Assembly (NCBI GenBank): GCA_007130415.1
Contig: SLSN01000030.1
Span: 1-14,886, forward strand
Length of the DNA stretch: 14,886 nucleotides
Source: Patescibacteria group bacterium
GTDB taxonomy: Bacteria; Patescibacteriota; Dojkabacteria; SC72; T1SED10-24
Reading direction: 5' to 3'
Shown here: piece by piece, positions 1 to 7,268 of the stretch
Layout of the letters: each line of letters starts with the position of its first letter
Numbering within the stretch: position 1 is the first letter of the stretch
Notes under the pieces: model-generated
Databases searched by the model: none
What the model saw: the letters and a program-made list of their open reading frames with translations, nothing else
What the model was told of the DNA's origin: nothing
Translations under genes and position numbers: made by a program

Positions 1-876
1 CATTCTCTTGGGGTTAGTTCTTCTGGTACTGGCTTTTATTGGACAGTTCGAGGGCAAAATGCTGGTTTGGCACATACTTCTGAAGATGCAGTTTTATCTT
101 CTTTAGGTGTTGGGGGTATCGTAGATCTGATAGCAGGAGAAGGTTTTGGTTTAGTTATTTCTTCAAGTACTCTTGGAACAATACAGCCCAATTATCTGTC
201 TACTACTCCGGGAGAGTTTGGAGAAATCGATACTGATGCGAATTTAATACTGATGAGTGATAACTCTGGAACTGGCGCTTACAATATAACATTAGGGGCA
301 AGGGCAAGTATTTCTGCAGTTTCAGGCCCTTATCAAGAATCTTTGACTTATGTTTGTGGAGGCTACATAGAATCACCTACGGACTATACTTGTTACTTGA
401 TGCAGGCAAATCAAGTTCAGGGTATTAGTATAGATGACAAATATAATTACACTATTTCTTGTTCACATGGTTTTGATTGGGAAACAGTTACAGCAGATGA
501 TGTTTTGAAAGATAATATAACTGGTTTGTATTGGTCAAAACCTTCACCTGATACTTTAACTCATGCAGGTGCAATTACTTACTGTGATGAACTTGATTTG
601 GAAGAACGTACTGATTGGCGAATTCCAACAAAGGATGAGTTGATGCAAATATCTCCAGCTCCTTGTACCGTTTCTGAATGTGCAGGAAGTTACAGTGGTA
701 ATAATATGAATTCCTATAACTCGGCTTTTACAACTACTCATTGGTTCTGGTCATTAAATGAAGTAGAAGAAAATACTGATGAAGCTTGGACGCTTGGTTT
801 GTATAATGGTTATGTCTTTAGCTCCTTGAAGACTTCTGCTGGTACTGCTCGTGTACGTTGCGTAGCCAGAGACTAA
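1..876 (+). CDS. Secreted/surface protein with C-terminal DUF1566 (Lcl-type) domain, 5' end outside window
   Basis: The frame is open from base 1, so the real start lies upstream; 291 residues are visible. A TTG near base 67 is only an internal codon. Roughly the first 160 visible residues are rich in Ser, Thr, Gly and Asn and look like an exported beta-rich region. The last ~125 residues match DUF1566: a DN-TGLYWSK opening, then a YCDEL segment, the hallmark DWRIPTKDEL, a HWFWSLNE segment, and the closing VRCV. This domain has a C-type-lectin-like fold and occurs in surface and adhesin-like proteins. Several cysteines would fit disulfides outside the cell. The missing N-terminus could hold a signal peptide or prepilin leader; I cannot see it. 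Role in attachment is inference. No clear terminator follows. Confidence 0.75.
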   Translation, partial: HSLGVSSSGTGFYWTVRGQNAGLAHTSEDAVLSSLGVGGIVDLIAGEGFGLVISSSTLGTIQPNYLSTTPGEFGEIDTDANLILMSDNSGTGAYNITLGARASISAVSGPYQESLTYVCGGYIESPTDYTCYLMQANQVQGISIDDKYNYTISCSHGFDWETVTADDVLKDNITGLYWSKPSPDTLTHAGAITYCDELDLEERTDWRIPTKDELMQISPAPCTVSECAGSYSGNNMNSYNSAFTTTHWFWSLNEVEENTDEAWTLGLYNGYVFSSLKTSAGTARVRCVARD

Positions 877-908
877 AACCCTATAGAATCTTAAGTGGTA
901 AAATTCTT

Positions 909-937
909 TTGAAAATGTTAAAATCTCTAGTTATGTA
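909..937 (+). promoter_or_regulatory. Possible sigma70-type promoter for rny-ymdB
   Basis: TTGAAA at 909-914 is followed after 17 bases by TATGTA at 932-937. Hexamers and spacing are reasonable but such matches are common in AT-rich DNA. If real, the transcript would carry the structured leader at 1018-1093. Confidence 0.25.
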
Positions 938-1017
938 GGAAGATAGTACGAATGGTACGAAGAGTGCACATTGAGAATTTTTAATTAAGCTTTTAAAAAA
1001 ATATATGAAAATATTTG

Positions 1018-1093
1018 ATATTAACAAAAAAAAGAACGATTATGCATATCCTAGCGGGACGGTGCTTTCTTTGTTAATATAAAGGCTTTTTTT
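1018..1093 (+). promoter_or_regulatory. Structured leader upstream of rny with competing hairpins (possible attenuator)
   Basis: ATATTAACAAA at 1018-1028 is perfectly complementary to TTTGTTAATAT at 1070-1080 (11 bp). Inside this stem lies a small GC-rich hairpin (GCA 1044-1046 with TGC 1063-1065; TCC 1049-1051 with GGA 1057-1059). A second, mutually exclusive hairpin pairs GCTTT (1064-1068) with AAGGC (1082-1086, one G-U pair) and is followed directly by seven T residues (1087-1093), the shape of an intrinsic terminator. An 11-codon ORF (ATG 1042, stop 1075-1077) sits in the loop. An anti-terminator/terminator switch is an inference from these pairings. The region could equally be a simple terminator for the upstream gene. 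Confidence 0.4.
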
Positions 1094-1162
1094 CTTTCTC
1101 TACCTCTTTTGTCAAAAAATGTATCTTTCTACGATATATTTTATTTTTGTAGGACTAAAACC

Positions 1163-2671
1163 ATGGAAACAGTACTATTATTATTAGGAGGACTTCTAGT
1201 AGGTGTCGGTGTTTCTTTTGGCTATTTCAAGTTTAGAAAAGTAGATGTTTCTAAAGAAAAAATCCTTGAAGATGCCAGAAAAGAAGCACGGGAAAAAGTT
1301 AAGAAGGCTGATGAAGAAGCAAGTGTTCTAGTAAAAGAATCTGAAGCTTTAGCCAAGAAGGTTCGTAAAGAATCACTGGAACAAGAAAATATTCTCCTGG
1401 AAAGAGAGCAAGCTATTAACAAAAGGTCTAAGATGTTGGATGGAAAAGCTGAGTCTTTGGAAAAAGAAATGGATTCTGTTAAAAGGACTAAAAAACAATT
1501 AGAAGAAAACAGATTAAGGTTAAAGACAGAGTTGGAGAAAATTTCAAACTTAACAAGGGATGAAGCTAGAGAAAAATTGCTCAAGGAGGTGGATGAGGAT
1601 CTGCTAAGTTACAAAGCTAAGAAGATAAGGGAAGCTGAAGCTGAAGTTAAGGAAGTTTCTCAAGAGAAAGCTAAAGAAATACTTGTTGATACTATGCAAA
1701 GTATTGAGACAGATTATGTATCAGAAACTACAACGTCTGTAATTAAGTTGAGCGATGAAAAAGTTAAGGGCAGGGTAATCGGAAAGGACGGTAGAAATAT
1801 TCGTGCATTTGAAAAAGCAACGGGTGTTGATGTGGTTGTTGATGAAGCACCTAATGCCATTGGAGTTTCTTCATTCGATCCTTTGAGGCGTGAAATTGCA
1901 AGAGTTGCTTTAGAAAAGTTAATTAAGGATGGTCGTATTCATCCCGGTTCAATCGAAGATGAAGTAAGAAAGGCTAAAAATGAAATAGCACAGGAAATTA
2001 AGAAGAATGGAATGGTTTTAGCTGAGGAAGCTGATTGGCCAGGTATGGATCCAGGCCTTCTTAAACTTGTAGGTAAGATGAAATATAGATCAAGCTATGG
2101 ACAGAGTTTGATGGATCATACAACGGAGCTAATTCGTATTGGTTCTTCGATTGCTAGTAGTTTGGGTGCTGACGTAGATTTGGTAAAAAAGGCTTGTCTT
2201 CTTCACGATGTGGGTAAAGTTTTGAGTCATAAAATAGATCAACCACATCATCATATTTCAGGTCAAGTTGCGAGGAAATATAATTTGCCAGAAAAACTTG
2301 TTAATGCCATTGAATCTCACCACCTTGATATAGATACTCAATCAGTTGAAGCTGTAATTGTCCATATTGCTGATGCTATTTCTGGTGCACGTCCTGGTGC
2401 TAGAAGAGATACATATGAAGCTTACATTAAACGTGTTGAAGCAATAGAGAGTGTTGCGAAAGAAGTTGGTGGTGAAAAACTTGATGAGGTTTTCGCAATA
2501 CATGCAGGTAGGGAAATTAGGGTAATCGTAAAGCCTAAGGATACAACTGATGATGAGATAACTGTAATGGCTAAAGATATAGCTAATGAAATACAGAAAA
2601 GTCAGACGTATCCTGGTACAATACAGGTAACTGTTATCAGAGAAAATAGGGCTGTTGAAGTAGCCAGCTAA
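1163..2671 (+). CDS. rny: Ribonuclease Y
   Basis: RNase Y is a membrane-anchored endoribonuclease that starts mRNA decay. The 502-residue product has the full family order: one N-terminal membrane helix (about 3-22), a long charged coiled coil (about 25-190), a KH domain with GKDG at 207-210 followed by RNIRAFEKATG, and an HD domain with HDVGK at 348-352 and the HIADAISGARPGARR segment near 401-415. Length is typical (about 510-520). I chose ATG 1163 rather than an upstream in-frame TTG at 1109: it follows an AGGA (1151-1154) at good spacing and puts the membrane helix at residue 3, as in the family. ymdB follows 30 bases later, a common rny neighbour. The leader at 1018-1093 may control it. 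Confidence 0.96.
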   Translation: METVLLLLGGLLVGVGVSFGYFKFRKVDVSKEKILEDARKEAREKVKKADEEASVLVKESEALAKKVRKESLEQENILLEREQAINKRSKMLDGKAESLEKEMDSVKRTKKQLEENRLRLKTELEKISNLTRDEAREKLLKEVDEDLLSYKAKKIREAEAEVKEVSQEKAKEILVDTMQSIETDYVSETTTSVIKLSDEKVKGRVIGKDGRNIRAFEKATGVDVVVDEAPNAIGVSSFDPLRREIARVALEKLIKDGRIHPGSIEDEVRKAKNEIAQEIKKNGMVLAEEADWPGMDPGLLKLVGKMKYRSSYGQSLMDHTTELIRIGSSIASSLGADVDLVKKACLLHDVGKVLSHKIDQPHHHISGQVARKYNLPEKLVNAIESHHLDIDTQSVEAVIVHIADAISGARPGARRDTYEAYIKRVEAIESVAKEVGGEKLDEVFAIHAGREIRVIVKPKDTTDDEITVMAKDIANEIQKSQTYPGTIQVTVIRENRAVEVAS

Positions 2672-2701
2672 TTTAGTATTTAAATTTAATAATAAAAGAA
2701 A

Positions 2702-3496
2702 ATGATAAAAATACTCTTCATAGGAGATATTTGTGGGAAACCAGGTCGCAAAACCGTTGAAAAAGTTTTGCCAGAACTTAGAAAAAAAGAAGAGGTGGAT
2801 GTAGTAATAGCTAATGTTGAAAATATTGCTCATGGTAAAGGTGTGACAGAAGCTACGGTTAAAGAAATAATGTCCTATGGTGTTGATTTCATGACATCGG
2901 GTAATCACATTTGGCAACGTAATGATTTTGAGGTAGTACTTTCTGGTGAATATCCAATTATTCGTCCACTTAATTATCCTGATGACCTTCCTGGTAAAGG
3001 TTGGGGAGAGATTGATCTTGGAGAAAAAGGTAAGCTTCTAATTATGAATGTTATGGGTTGGTGGGGTATGAATGAAAGAACTATAAGTGAGCCTTTCAGA
3101 GCGGTAGATGTTTTTTTAAGGAATTTGAATGCAGACGAATATAAAGGAATTTTTGTAGATATGCATGCAGAATCTACTGCAGAAATGGTCTCTATGGGAG
3201 CTCATTTAGATGGGAGAGTTAGTGCTATCGTTGGTACGCATACACATATACCTACAGCAGATGAAAGGATACTTCCTAATGGAGCTGGGTACATTACCGA
3301 TGTTGGTATGGTCGGTCCATTGAATTCTGTTCTTTGGGTTGATACAGATATTATTATTAAACAAAATATGTATCCATATTCTTTACATTACGAAATTGTA
3401 GATACGGGACCTATGAGGTTTGATGCCGTAGTCATCGAAATTGAAAACAATGCAAGGTCAACGAGCATTAAGAGGTTTAATAAGATTATTGAATAA
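2702..3496 (+). CDS. ymdB: YmdB-family metallophosphoesterase (TIGR00282)
   Basis: YmdB proteins are calcineurin-like dinuclear-metal phosphodiesterases; characterised members cleave 2',3'-cyclic nucleotides and influence biofilm and motility decisions. The 264-residue protein has the expected length and all metal-site motifs: GDICGKPGR at the N-terminus (D9), ANVEN (E40), SGNHIW (N68, H69), DMHAE (H155) and GTHTHIPT (H180, H182), then the ITDVGMVG segment. It lies 30 bases after rny on the same strand, as in many Gram-positives, supporting a shared transcript and a link to RNA turnover. No Shine-Dalgarno is visible before the ATG. No clear hairpin terminator follows. Confidence 0.94.
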   Translation: MIKILFIGDICGKPGRKTVEKVLPELRKKEEVDVVIANVENIAHGKGVTEATVKEIMSYGVDFMTSGNHIWQRNDFEVVLSGEYPIIRPLNYPDDLPGKGWGEIDLGEKGKLLIMNVMGWWGMNERTISEPFRAVDVFLRNLNADEYKGIFVDMHAESTAEMVSMGAHLDGRVSAIVGTHTHIPTADERILPNGAGYITDVGMVGPLNSVLWVDTDIIIKQNMYPYSLHYEIVDTGPMRFDAVVIEIENNARSTSIKRFNKIIE

Positions 3497-3854
3497 AAAC
3501 ACCTGGGACTATAGTATTATTCTATTGGCCACATGCCGAGACCTTTTGTTTGATGAAACACTCTTATACTATACAGTAAATCCAGTTTTCTTTTTAATTA
3601 TTAGGTTAAAGTTTTTTCATTTTTTACTTAGCTCCTCTATATTGTCCTTTTTACCCATCATTTTCTAAGGCTTTGCCATAACCTTTCTAGAGTTAAACCC
3701 CTTTGTTTCTTTTCTTTTATGTCATTTAACTACCATTTTTGTTTCTCTTCGTACAGAAACTCTTTTTCTCTAAGCATTTCTTTCTAGTACTATTAAAGCC
3801 TAATAACTGGGGAAATATAAGCTATACTTGTAAAATCCTATAAACAAAACACAT

Positions 3855-3872
3855 ATTGACATTTATGTCGAT
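3855..3872 (+). promoter_or_regulatory. Palindrome containing TTGACA upstream of HU
   Basis: ATTGACAT, a TT spacer and ATGTCGAT form a near-perfect inverted repeat (8-base arms, one mismatch). Its left arm holds a consensus TTGACA at 3856-3861. A -10 element at the right distance is poor (TAACTT 3879-3884 at 17 bases; TTTAAC 3877-3882 at 15). It could be an operator over a -35 box, or a chance palindrome. Confidence 0.3.
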
Positions 3873-3930
3873 TTGGTTTAACTTACACACAGAATCTCGT
3901 TTTTGAATGCGAAATTCTATCTCTAAAGAA

Positions 3931-3936
3931 AGGAGG
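3931..3936 (+). promoter_or_regulatory. Strong Shine-Dalgarno of the HU gene
   Basis: AGGAGG, preceded by AA, sits eight bases before the ATG at 3945. It fixes the start and is by far the best ribosome binding site in the window, fitting a highly expressed protein. Confidence 0.9.
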
Positions 3937-3944
3937 ACACATCC

Positions 3945-4217
3945 ATGTTGAAAAAAGAAATTATCAACAAAGTTGCTGATGAAGCTGGTTTGACTAAAAA
4001 ACAAGCAGCTGCAGCGGTGGAATCTTTCTTAGGTGCGGTTAAAGGTTCTCTTGCTAAAGGAGACTCTGTACTTTTGACAGGTTTTGGTAAATTCGAAGTG
4101 AGAACTAGAGAATCACGAGAAGGTATTAATCCAAGAACTTTGGAAAAGATTACCTTGCCACAGTCTAAGTACCCTGCATTTAAAGCAGGTAAAGCTTTAA
4201 AGGCTGCTGTAAAATAA
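3945..4217 (+). CDS. hup: HU family DNA-binding protein
   Basis: HU is a small dimeric nucleoid protein that bends DNA. The 90-residue product has the normal length and layout: N-terminal helices (KKEIINKVADEAGLTKKQA), the GFGKFEVR strand, the DNA-binding arm with the intercalating proline in GINPRT, and the C-terminal PAFKAGKALK helix. The usual arm-end Gly (NPxTG) is Leu here (NPRTLE), a mild deviation. It is expressed as a single gene: its own leader, a strong Shine-Dalgarno and a strong terminator just after. The exact class (HU alpha/beta or IHF-like) cannot be told, so the symbol is generic. Confidence 0.96.
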   Translation: MLKKEIINKVADEAGLTKKQAAAAVESFLGAVKGSLAKGDSVLLTGFGKFEVRTRESREGINPRTLEKITLPQSKYPAFKAGKALKAAVK

Positions 4218-4250
4218 ATCTGCCGGTATTACTCTTTAGATAGAGTAAGA

Positions 4251-4287
4251 CGAGGCCCTGTGCAATTGGCAGGGTCTCGGTTTTTTT
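4251..4287 (+). terminator. Intrinsic terminator after HU
   Basis: A 10-bp stem pairs CGAGGCCCTG (4251-4260) with CAGGGTCTCG (4270-4279, one G-U pair), with a 9-base loop and a seven-T tract at 4281-4287. Just upstream a second hairpin pairs TTACTCT (4229-4235) with AGAGTAA (4242-4248). This is the clearest terminator in the window and separates HU from the surface-protein operon. Confidence 0.93.
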
Positions 4288-4324
4288 AGTTGCATATACA
4301 CATGAAATTTAATAGACTGTTTGT

Positions 4325-5773
4325 ATGAAAGATTTGATAATTCCTTCTAAACGTAATAACTATAATCCTTTCTTCTCCACTAGGTTAGCTATGGTAATAC
4401 TAACTTTGTGGGTTCTATTAGCAAATAGTTTCTCAGGAATTTTGATAGAAAGCTTTGGTGTTCATGCAACTAATATGACTGCTACTCGTATTATTCAGTT
4501 GACCAATGAAGAACGAGCTAAAATGGGTTTAAATCCTTTGAAATCTGATGCCAATCTCGCATCTGCCGCACATGCTAAAGCCAATGATATGTTTGAAAAA
4601 CAATATTGGGATCACTTTGGACCAAATGGAGAAAGTCCATGGGACTTTATTAGAGGGGCGGGTTATGAATATGTATATGCAGGAGAAAATTTAGGTAAGG
4701 GTTTTACAACTTCTGAAGGAGTCCATCAAGCTTGGATGGCTAGTCCAACACATAAGGATAATATTATTTCTGCAAATTATGAGGATATTGGTATTGCAAT
4801 AGTTAGTGGTGAATTACACGGAGAAACACTTATTCTTGTAGTACAGATGTTTGGTAATCGTTCACGACCCGTAACAGCTGAAGGTTCCTCCGTCGAACAG
4901 ACAGTTCAGCAAATAGAAGAAGTAGTTGAGGAGACAAGCCCAACGCCTGCACCTTCTCCAGCTCCACAGCGAGAACCAGAATATATACAAGGTGACTCTG
5001 AGGATGGAAAGACTAAGAGTATACGTATAGTTTCTCCTGAAGAGGATGTGACATATACAGACCCTCAGATTCCAGTTAAAGGAGAAACAGAGAATGTTGA
5101 AATGGGTGAAACTATCCAGATAATCAAAGAGAATTCTGTACTAGGTGAAACTAAGGTGGAGGTGGATGATGTATGGGAATTTCGAAATTCACATGATTGG
5201 CAAGAAGGAAGAAATTATATAGATGCAGTTATTTCAGGCAGTGATGAAAAATATCGAGATTCTGTTAAATTTTTTATAAAATCCTCCCCACCAGAAGTTT
5301 TAGGAATTGACGTGATTCGAGAAGATGGAGAATTTCACATAGTTATAAACGTTGAGGAAGATGCTCATGAGGTATCTTTAATTATTGGGTCAGATATAAT
5401 TGAGGGAGATATAGTAGATGGAGTTTCTGAATTTACGGTTTTAGAAGGAGAACTTAGTAAAACAGTTTTTCTTGTAGTTACAGATAAACATGGAAACTTT
5501 GTTCAAGAGGATATAACGGATTACTTTGTAGAAAGAGAAACCAGAGGTTCTTTTTCTCTAGCTGGATTTATCAATTTCAATGTTTCTTCAATACAGAGAT
5601 TTATAACAGTTTTGTTAGCAACGTTCATTTTGGGTGTTTTATTAGTACAGGTATATTTTTATAACAGGGAAGACAAGCTTAAAGAAAGAAGCGGAGACTT
5701 CCTTATGGTTGGAGTTTGGTGGTTAGTATTTCTTTTTGGTTCATTTATAGGTTATTCAGGAACTATATATTAA
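4325..5773 (+). CDS. CAP/SCP-domain surface protein with Ig-like domains and C-terminal membrane anchor
   Basis: The 482-residue protein begins with a short cytoplasmic stretch and a hydrophobic helix (about 20-46) acting as signal peptide or anchor. Residues about 50-178 form a CAP (SCP/YkwD-type) domain with the cavity residues visible: H83, H97 in WDHFG, E121 in AGENLG and H143 in SPTHKDN. A Pro-rich linker (about 205-219) follows, then one or two beta-sandwich, Ig-like regions (about 231-310 and 322-410). Two membrane helices (about 421-446 and 460-480) end the protein with a short charged loop between them. CAP domains in bacteria are extracellular with poorly known activity. No Shine-Dalgarno precedes the ATG. 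It leads a tight run with the next two genes, 11 bases to the following start. Confidence 0.85.
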   Translation: MKDLIIPSKRNNYNPFFSTRLAMVILTLWVLLANSFSGILIESFGVHATNMTATRIIQLTNEERAKMGLNPLKSDANLASAAHAKANDMFEKQYWDHFGPNGESPWDFIRGAGYEYVYAGENLGKGFTTSEGVHQAWMASPTHKDNIISANYEDIGIAIVSGELHGETLILVVQMFGNRSRPVTAEGSSVEQTVQQIEEVVEETSPTPAPSPAPQREPEYIQGDSEDGKTKSIRIVSPEEDVTYTDPQIPVKGETENVEMGETIQIIKENSVLGETKVEVDDVWEFRNSHDWQEGRNYIDAVISGSDEKYRDSVKFFIKSSPPEVLGIDVIREDGEFHIVINVEEDAHEVSLIIGSDIIEGDIVDGVSEFTVLEGELSKTVFLVVTDKHGNFVQEDITDYFVERETRGSFSLAGFINFNVSSIQRFITVLLATFILGVLLVQVYFYNREDKLKERSGDFLMVGVWWLVFLFGSFIGYSGTIY

Positions 5774-5784
5774 AAGAATAAATT

Positions 5785-6579
5785 ATGAGTTTTTTAAGAA
5801 ATTACAGCAGAGAAATAATAGTTATGCTTTTCTTGGTAGCTTTACTCTTTATTTTAAATTCAACTTACTTTATTTTAAATTTTCAGAACTTTTTTCTAAT
5901 TACAGGCTTAGGATTTTTACTTTTAGTTGTTTGGTTTGTAGCAGTATACTTACTTTATGCAAACAAAAAAGTTAAGAGATATGGAGAGGTGCTTTTAAGA
6001 GTTAGGTTAGAAGAGAAATTTTTTAAGTTTTTTATACTACCCTCACTTTTTTATCTATCAGTTGCATTTACAATATTTTTTAGTAAATCTGAAACTTTAA
6101 ATATTTTCATAATTCTCTCCTTTGGAGCAATACTTTTGGTCTTACTCATACATGTACGTACCTCGTATGAGAAGATACACTATATATCTTCGCTAACAAA
6201 AATTGTTTACGATGCAGTATTAATAATGCTCTTTTTCCTACTTTTGTTTTCTGCGAGTAGTTATGGAATTGTGGGCGTACAGGGGGTATATTTTGCCTCT
6301 GGGTTGAGTATTTTACTATTGATGTACAAATTAGTTTTGAATAACCAACTTTGCCTACAAGGTTACGTTTTGATATTTTCCTCTACCCTGCTTTTATTTG
6401 TAGTTGGTAATTTAATCATGGGTTTTAACATATTCGTTTTCTCTGCAGTTCTCACTGTAGCTTTCTATTTAGTAGTCGCTATGTGGACTATACGCTTGGA
6501 GGGATATACTAGGTGGGTAGATTATTTCTCTCCGATAATTTATGCTTTAATGATTTTAATTTTAATATTTGCGCTTTAG
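5785..6579 (+). CDS. Polytopic membrane protein of unknown function (about nine helices)
   Basis: I do not recognise this 264-residue protein. It is almost entirely hydrophobic, with helices at about 11-31, 36-58, 83-99, 105-124, 140-158, 168-186, 194-213, 216-236 and 247-264. The only long polar stretch is a basic loop at about 60-80 (KKVKRYGEVLLRVRLEEK). There is no soluble domain and no transporter motif I can name. It starts 11 bases after the CAP gene and ends two bases before the kinase-like gene, so all three are probably co-transcribed. A role in anchoring or exporting the CAP protein, or in sensing, would be guesswork. Confidence 0.8.
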   Translation: MSFLRNYSREIIVMLFLVALLFILNSTYFILNFQNFFLITGLGFLLLVVWFVAVYLLYANKKVKRYGEVLLRVRLEEKFFKFFILPSLFYLSVAFTIFFSKSETLNIFIILSFGAILLVLLIHVRTSYEKIHYISSLTKIVYDAVLIMLFFLLLFSASSYGIVGVQGVYFASGLSILLLMYKLVLNNQLCLQGYVLIFSSTLLLFVVGNLIMGFNIFVFSAVLTVAFYLVVAMWTIRLEGYTRWVDYFSPIIYALMILILIFAL

Positions 6580-6581
6580 TT

Positions 6582-7268
6582 ATGGGTTTTGCGGTAATTA
6601 AAATAGGAGGTTCAATACTTTATGATGATAATTTGAAATTAAACGTTGAATTTCTTAAAAAAATTATTCATTGGTTTGAAAATCAAGATGATTATGTGAG
6701 TGTTGTTTTTGTTATTGGTGGAGGTAAGTTAAGCAGGTTCTTGCTAGATCAAGTAAAGGAAGATATTAATTCCGACTCTCCTAAGCATAGGGTTGGTATA
6801 AAAGTGTCGAGAGTTAATGCAATAATGTTTTTCGGATTATTTAATAGTAGTGAGGTTGAGTATTTTGAATCCATTCCAGAGCTTTGTTCCAATGTTACGA
6901 AAGGTAAAAAAGGTGCTTTAATTGGTGGTGTTATGGAAGGATGGAGTACAGATATGGTTGCAGCAAGTATAGCCAGTGATTTGGGTGTTAGGGTAGTAAA
7001 TAAGATTTCTAACATAGATTATATATATTCTGCTGATCCTTACAAACAGGAGAATGCTAAGCCTTTTGAGACACTCACTTGGAAAGAATATATCAAAATT
7101 TTTAATAATCAAATAGGTTACAAGCACAAGCCGAATATGAGCGCTCCAATAGATATAGAGTGTTCGCTTTTTTGTAAAGAAAAGAGCATAGCTTTTAGAG
7201 TGTCAGGGGGTGATTTGAATCTTGATATTGTAAAGCTATTAAATTCAGGAACTCTCGTTTCTTCTTAG
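6582..7268 (+). CDS. Amino-acid-kinase-fold protein, archaeal-type UMP kinase-like
   Basis: The 228-residue product has the amino acid kinase fold: KIGGS at 7-11, IGGGK at 45-49, GGVMEGWSTDMVAA at about 115-128 (archaeal UMP kinases have GG-PGHSTD-VAA), and SNIDYIYSADP at 143-153, matching the family's TNVDGVYxxDP. These features point to UMP phosphorylation, UMP + ATP to UDP + ADP, rather than to aspartate or glutamate kinase. In the last motif the conserved Gly is Tyr. ATG 6582 is preferred over an upstream in-frame ATG at 6513, which would overlap the membrane gene by 67 bases and add 23 unrelated residues before the first beta strand. It meets greA tail to tail with a 4-base overlap. Substrate is unproven. 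Confidence 0.8.
   Translation: MGFAVIKIGGSILYDDNLKLNVEFLKKIIHWFENQDDYVSVVFVIGGGKLSRFLLDQVKEDINSDSPKHRVGIKVSRVNAIMFFGLFNSSEVEYFESIPELCSNVTKGKKGALIGGVMEGWSTDMVAASIASDLGVRVVNKISNIDYIYSADPYKQENAKPFETLTWKEYIKIFNNQIGYKHKPNMSAPIDIECSLFCKEKSIAFRVSGGDLNLDIVKLLNSGTLVSS

Larger units (their letters stand above)
3497..3944 (+). other. 448-base T-rich intergenic region, no convincing gene
   Basis: The plus strand is strongly pyrimidine-rich. An 8-bp inverted repeat pairs TATAGTAT (3510-3517) with ATACTATA (3566-3573), and a 6-bp hairpin pairs GTTTCT (3741-3746) with AGAAAC (3755-3760) before a CTTTTTCTCT tract. Short reading frames on either strand lack ribosome binding sites and recognisable motifs. The right end holds the HU control region. 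A divergent small RNA cannot be excluded. Confidence 0.5.

Noticed and set aside
1109..1162. TTG start 18 codons upstream for rny
   Set aside because: The ATG at 1163 has a proper AGGA and puts the membrane helix at the N-terminus, as in RNase Y; the extra residues match nothing in the family.
1222..1584. 120-codon minus-strand ORF opposite the rny coiled coil
   Set aside because: Ser/Phe/Leu-rich mirror of Lys/Glu-rich codons; no start signal or domain.
2342..2917. 191-codon minus-strand ORF opposite rny and ymdB
   Set aside because: It lies antisense to two well-identified genes and its Tyr/Phe/Ser/Asn-rich composition is typical of reverse-strand reading of AT-rich coding DNA.
3441..3668. 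75-codon plus-strand ORF overlapping the end of ymdB
   Set aside because: It starts inside ymdB in another frame, has no ribosome binding site, and its hydrophobic composition simply reflects the T-rich DNA.
3822..4004. Minus-strand ORF across the HU start
   Set aside because: It is antisense to the HU control region and first codons, with no motif; a shadow of a real gene.
6749..7127. Two minus-strand ORFs opposite the kinase-like gene
   Set aside because: Both are antisense to conserved kinase motifs and have no recognisable features.
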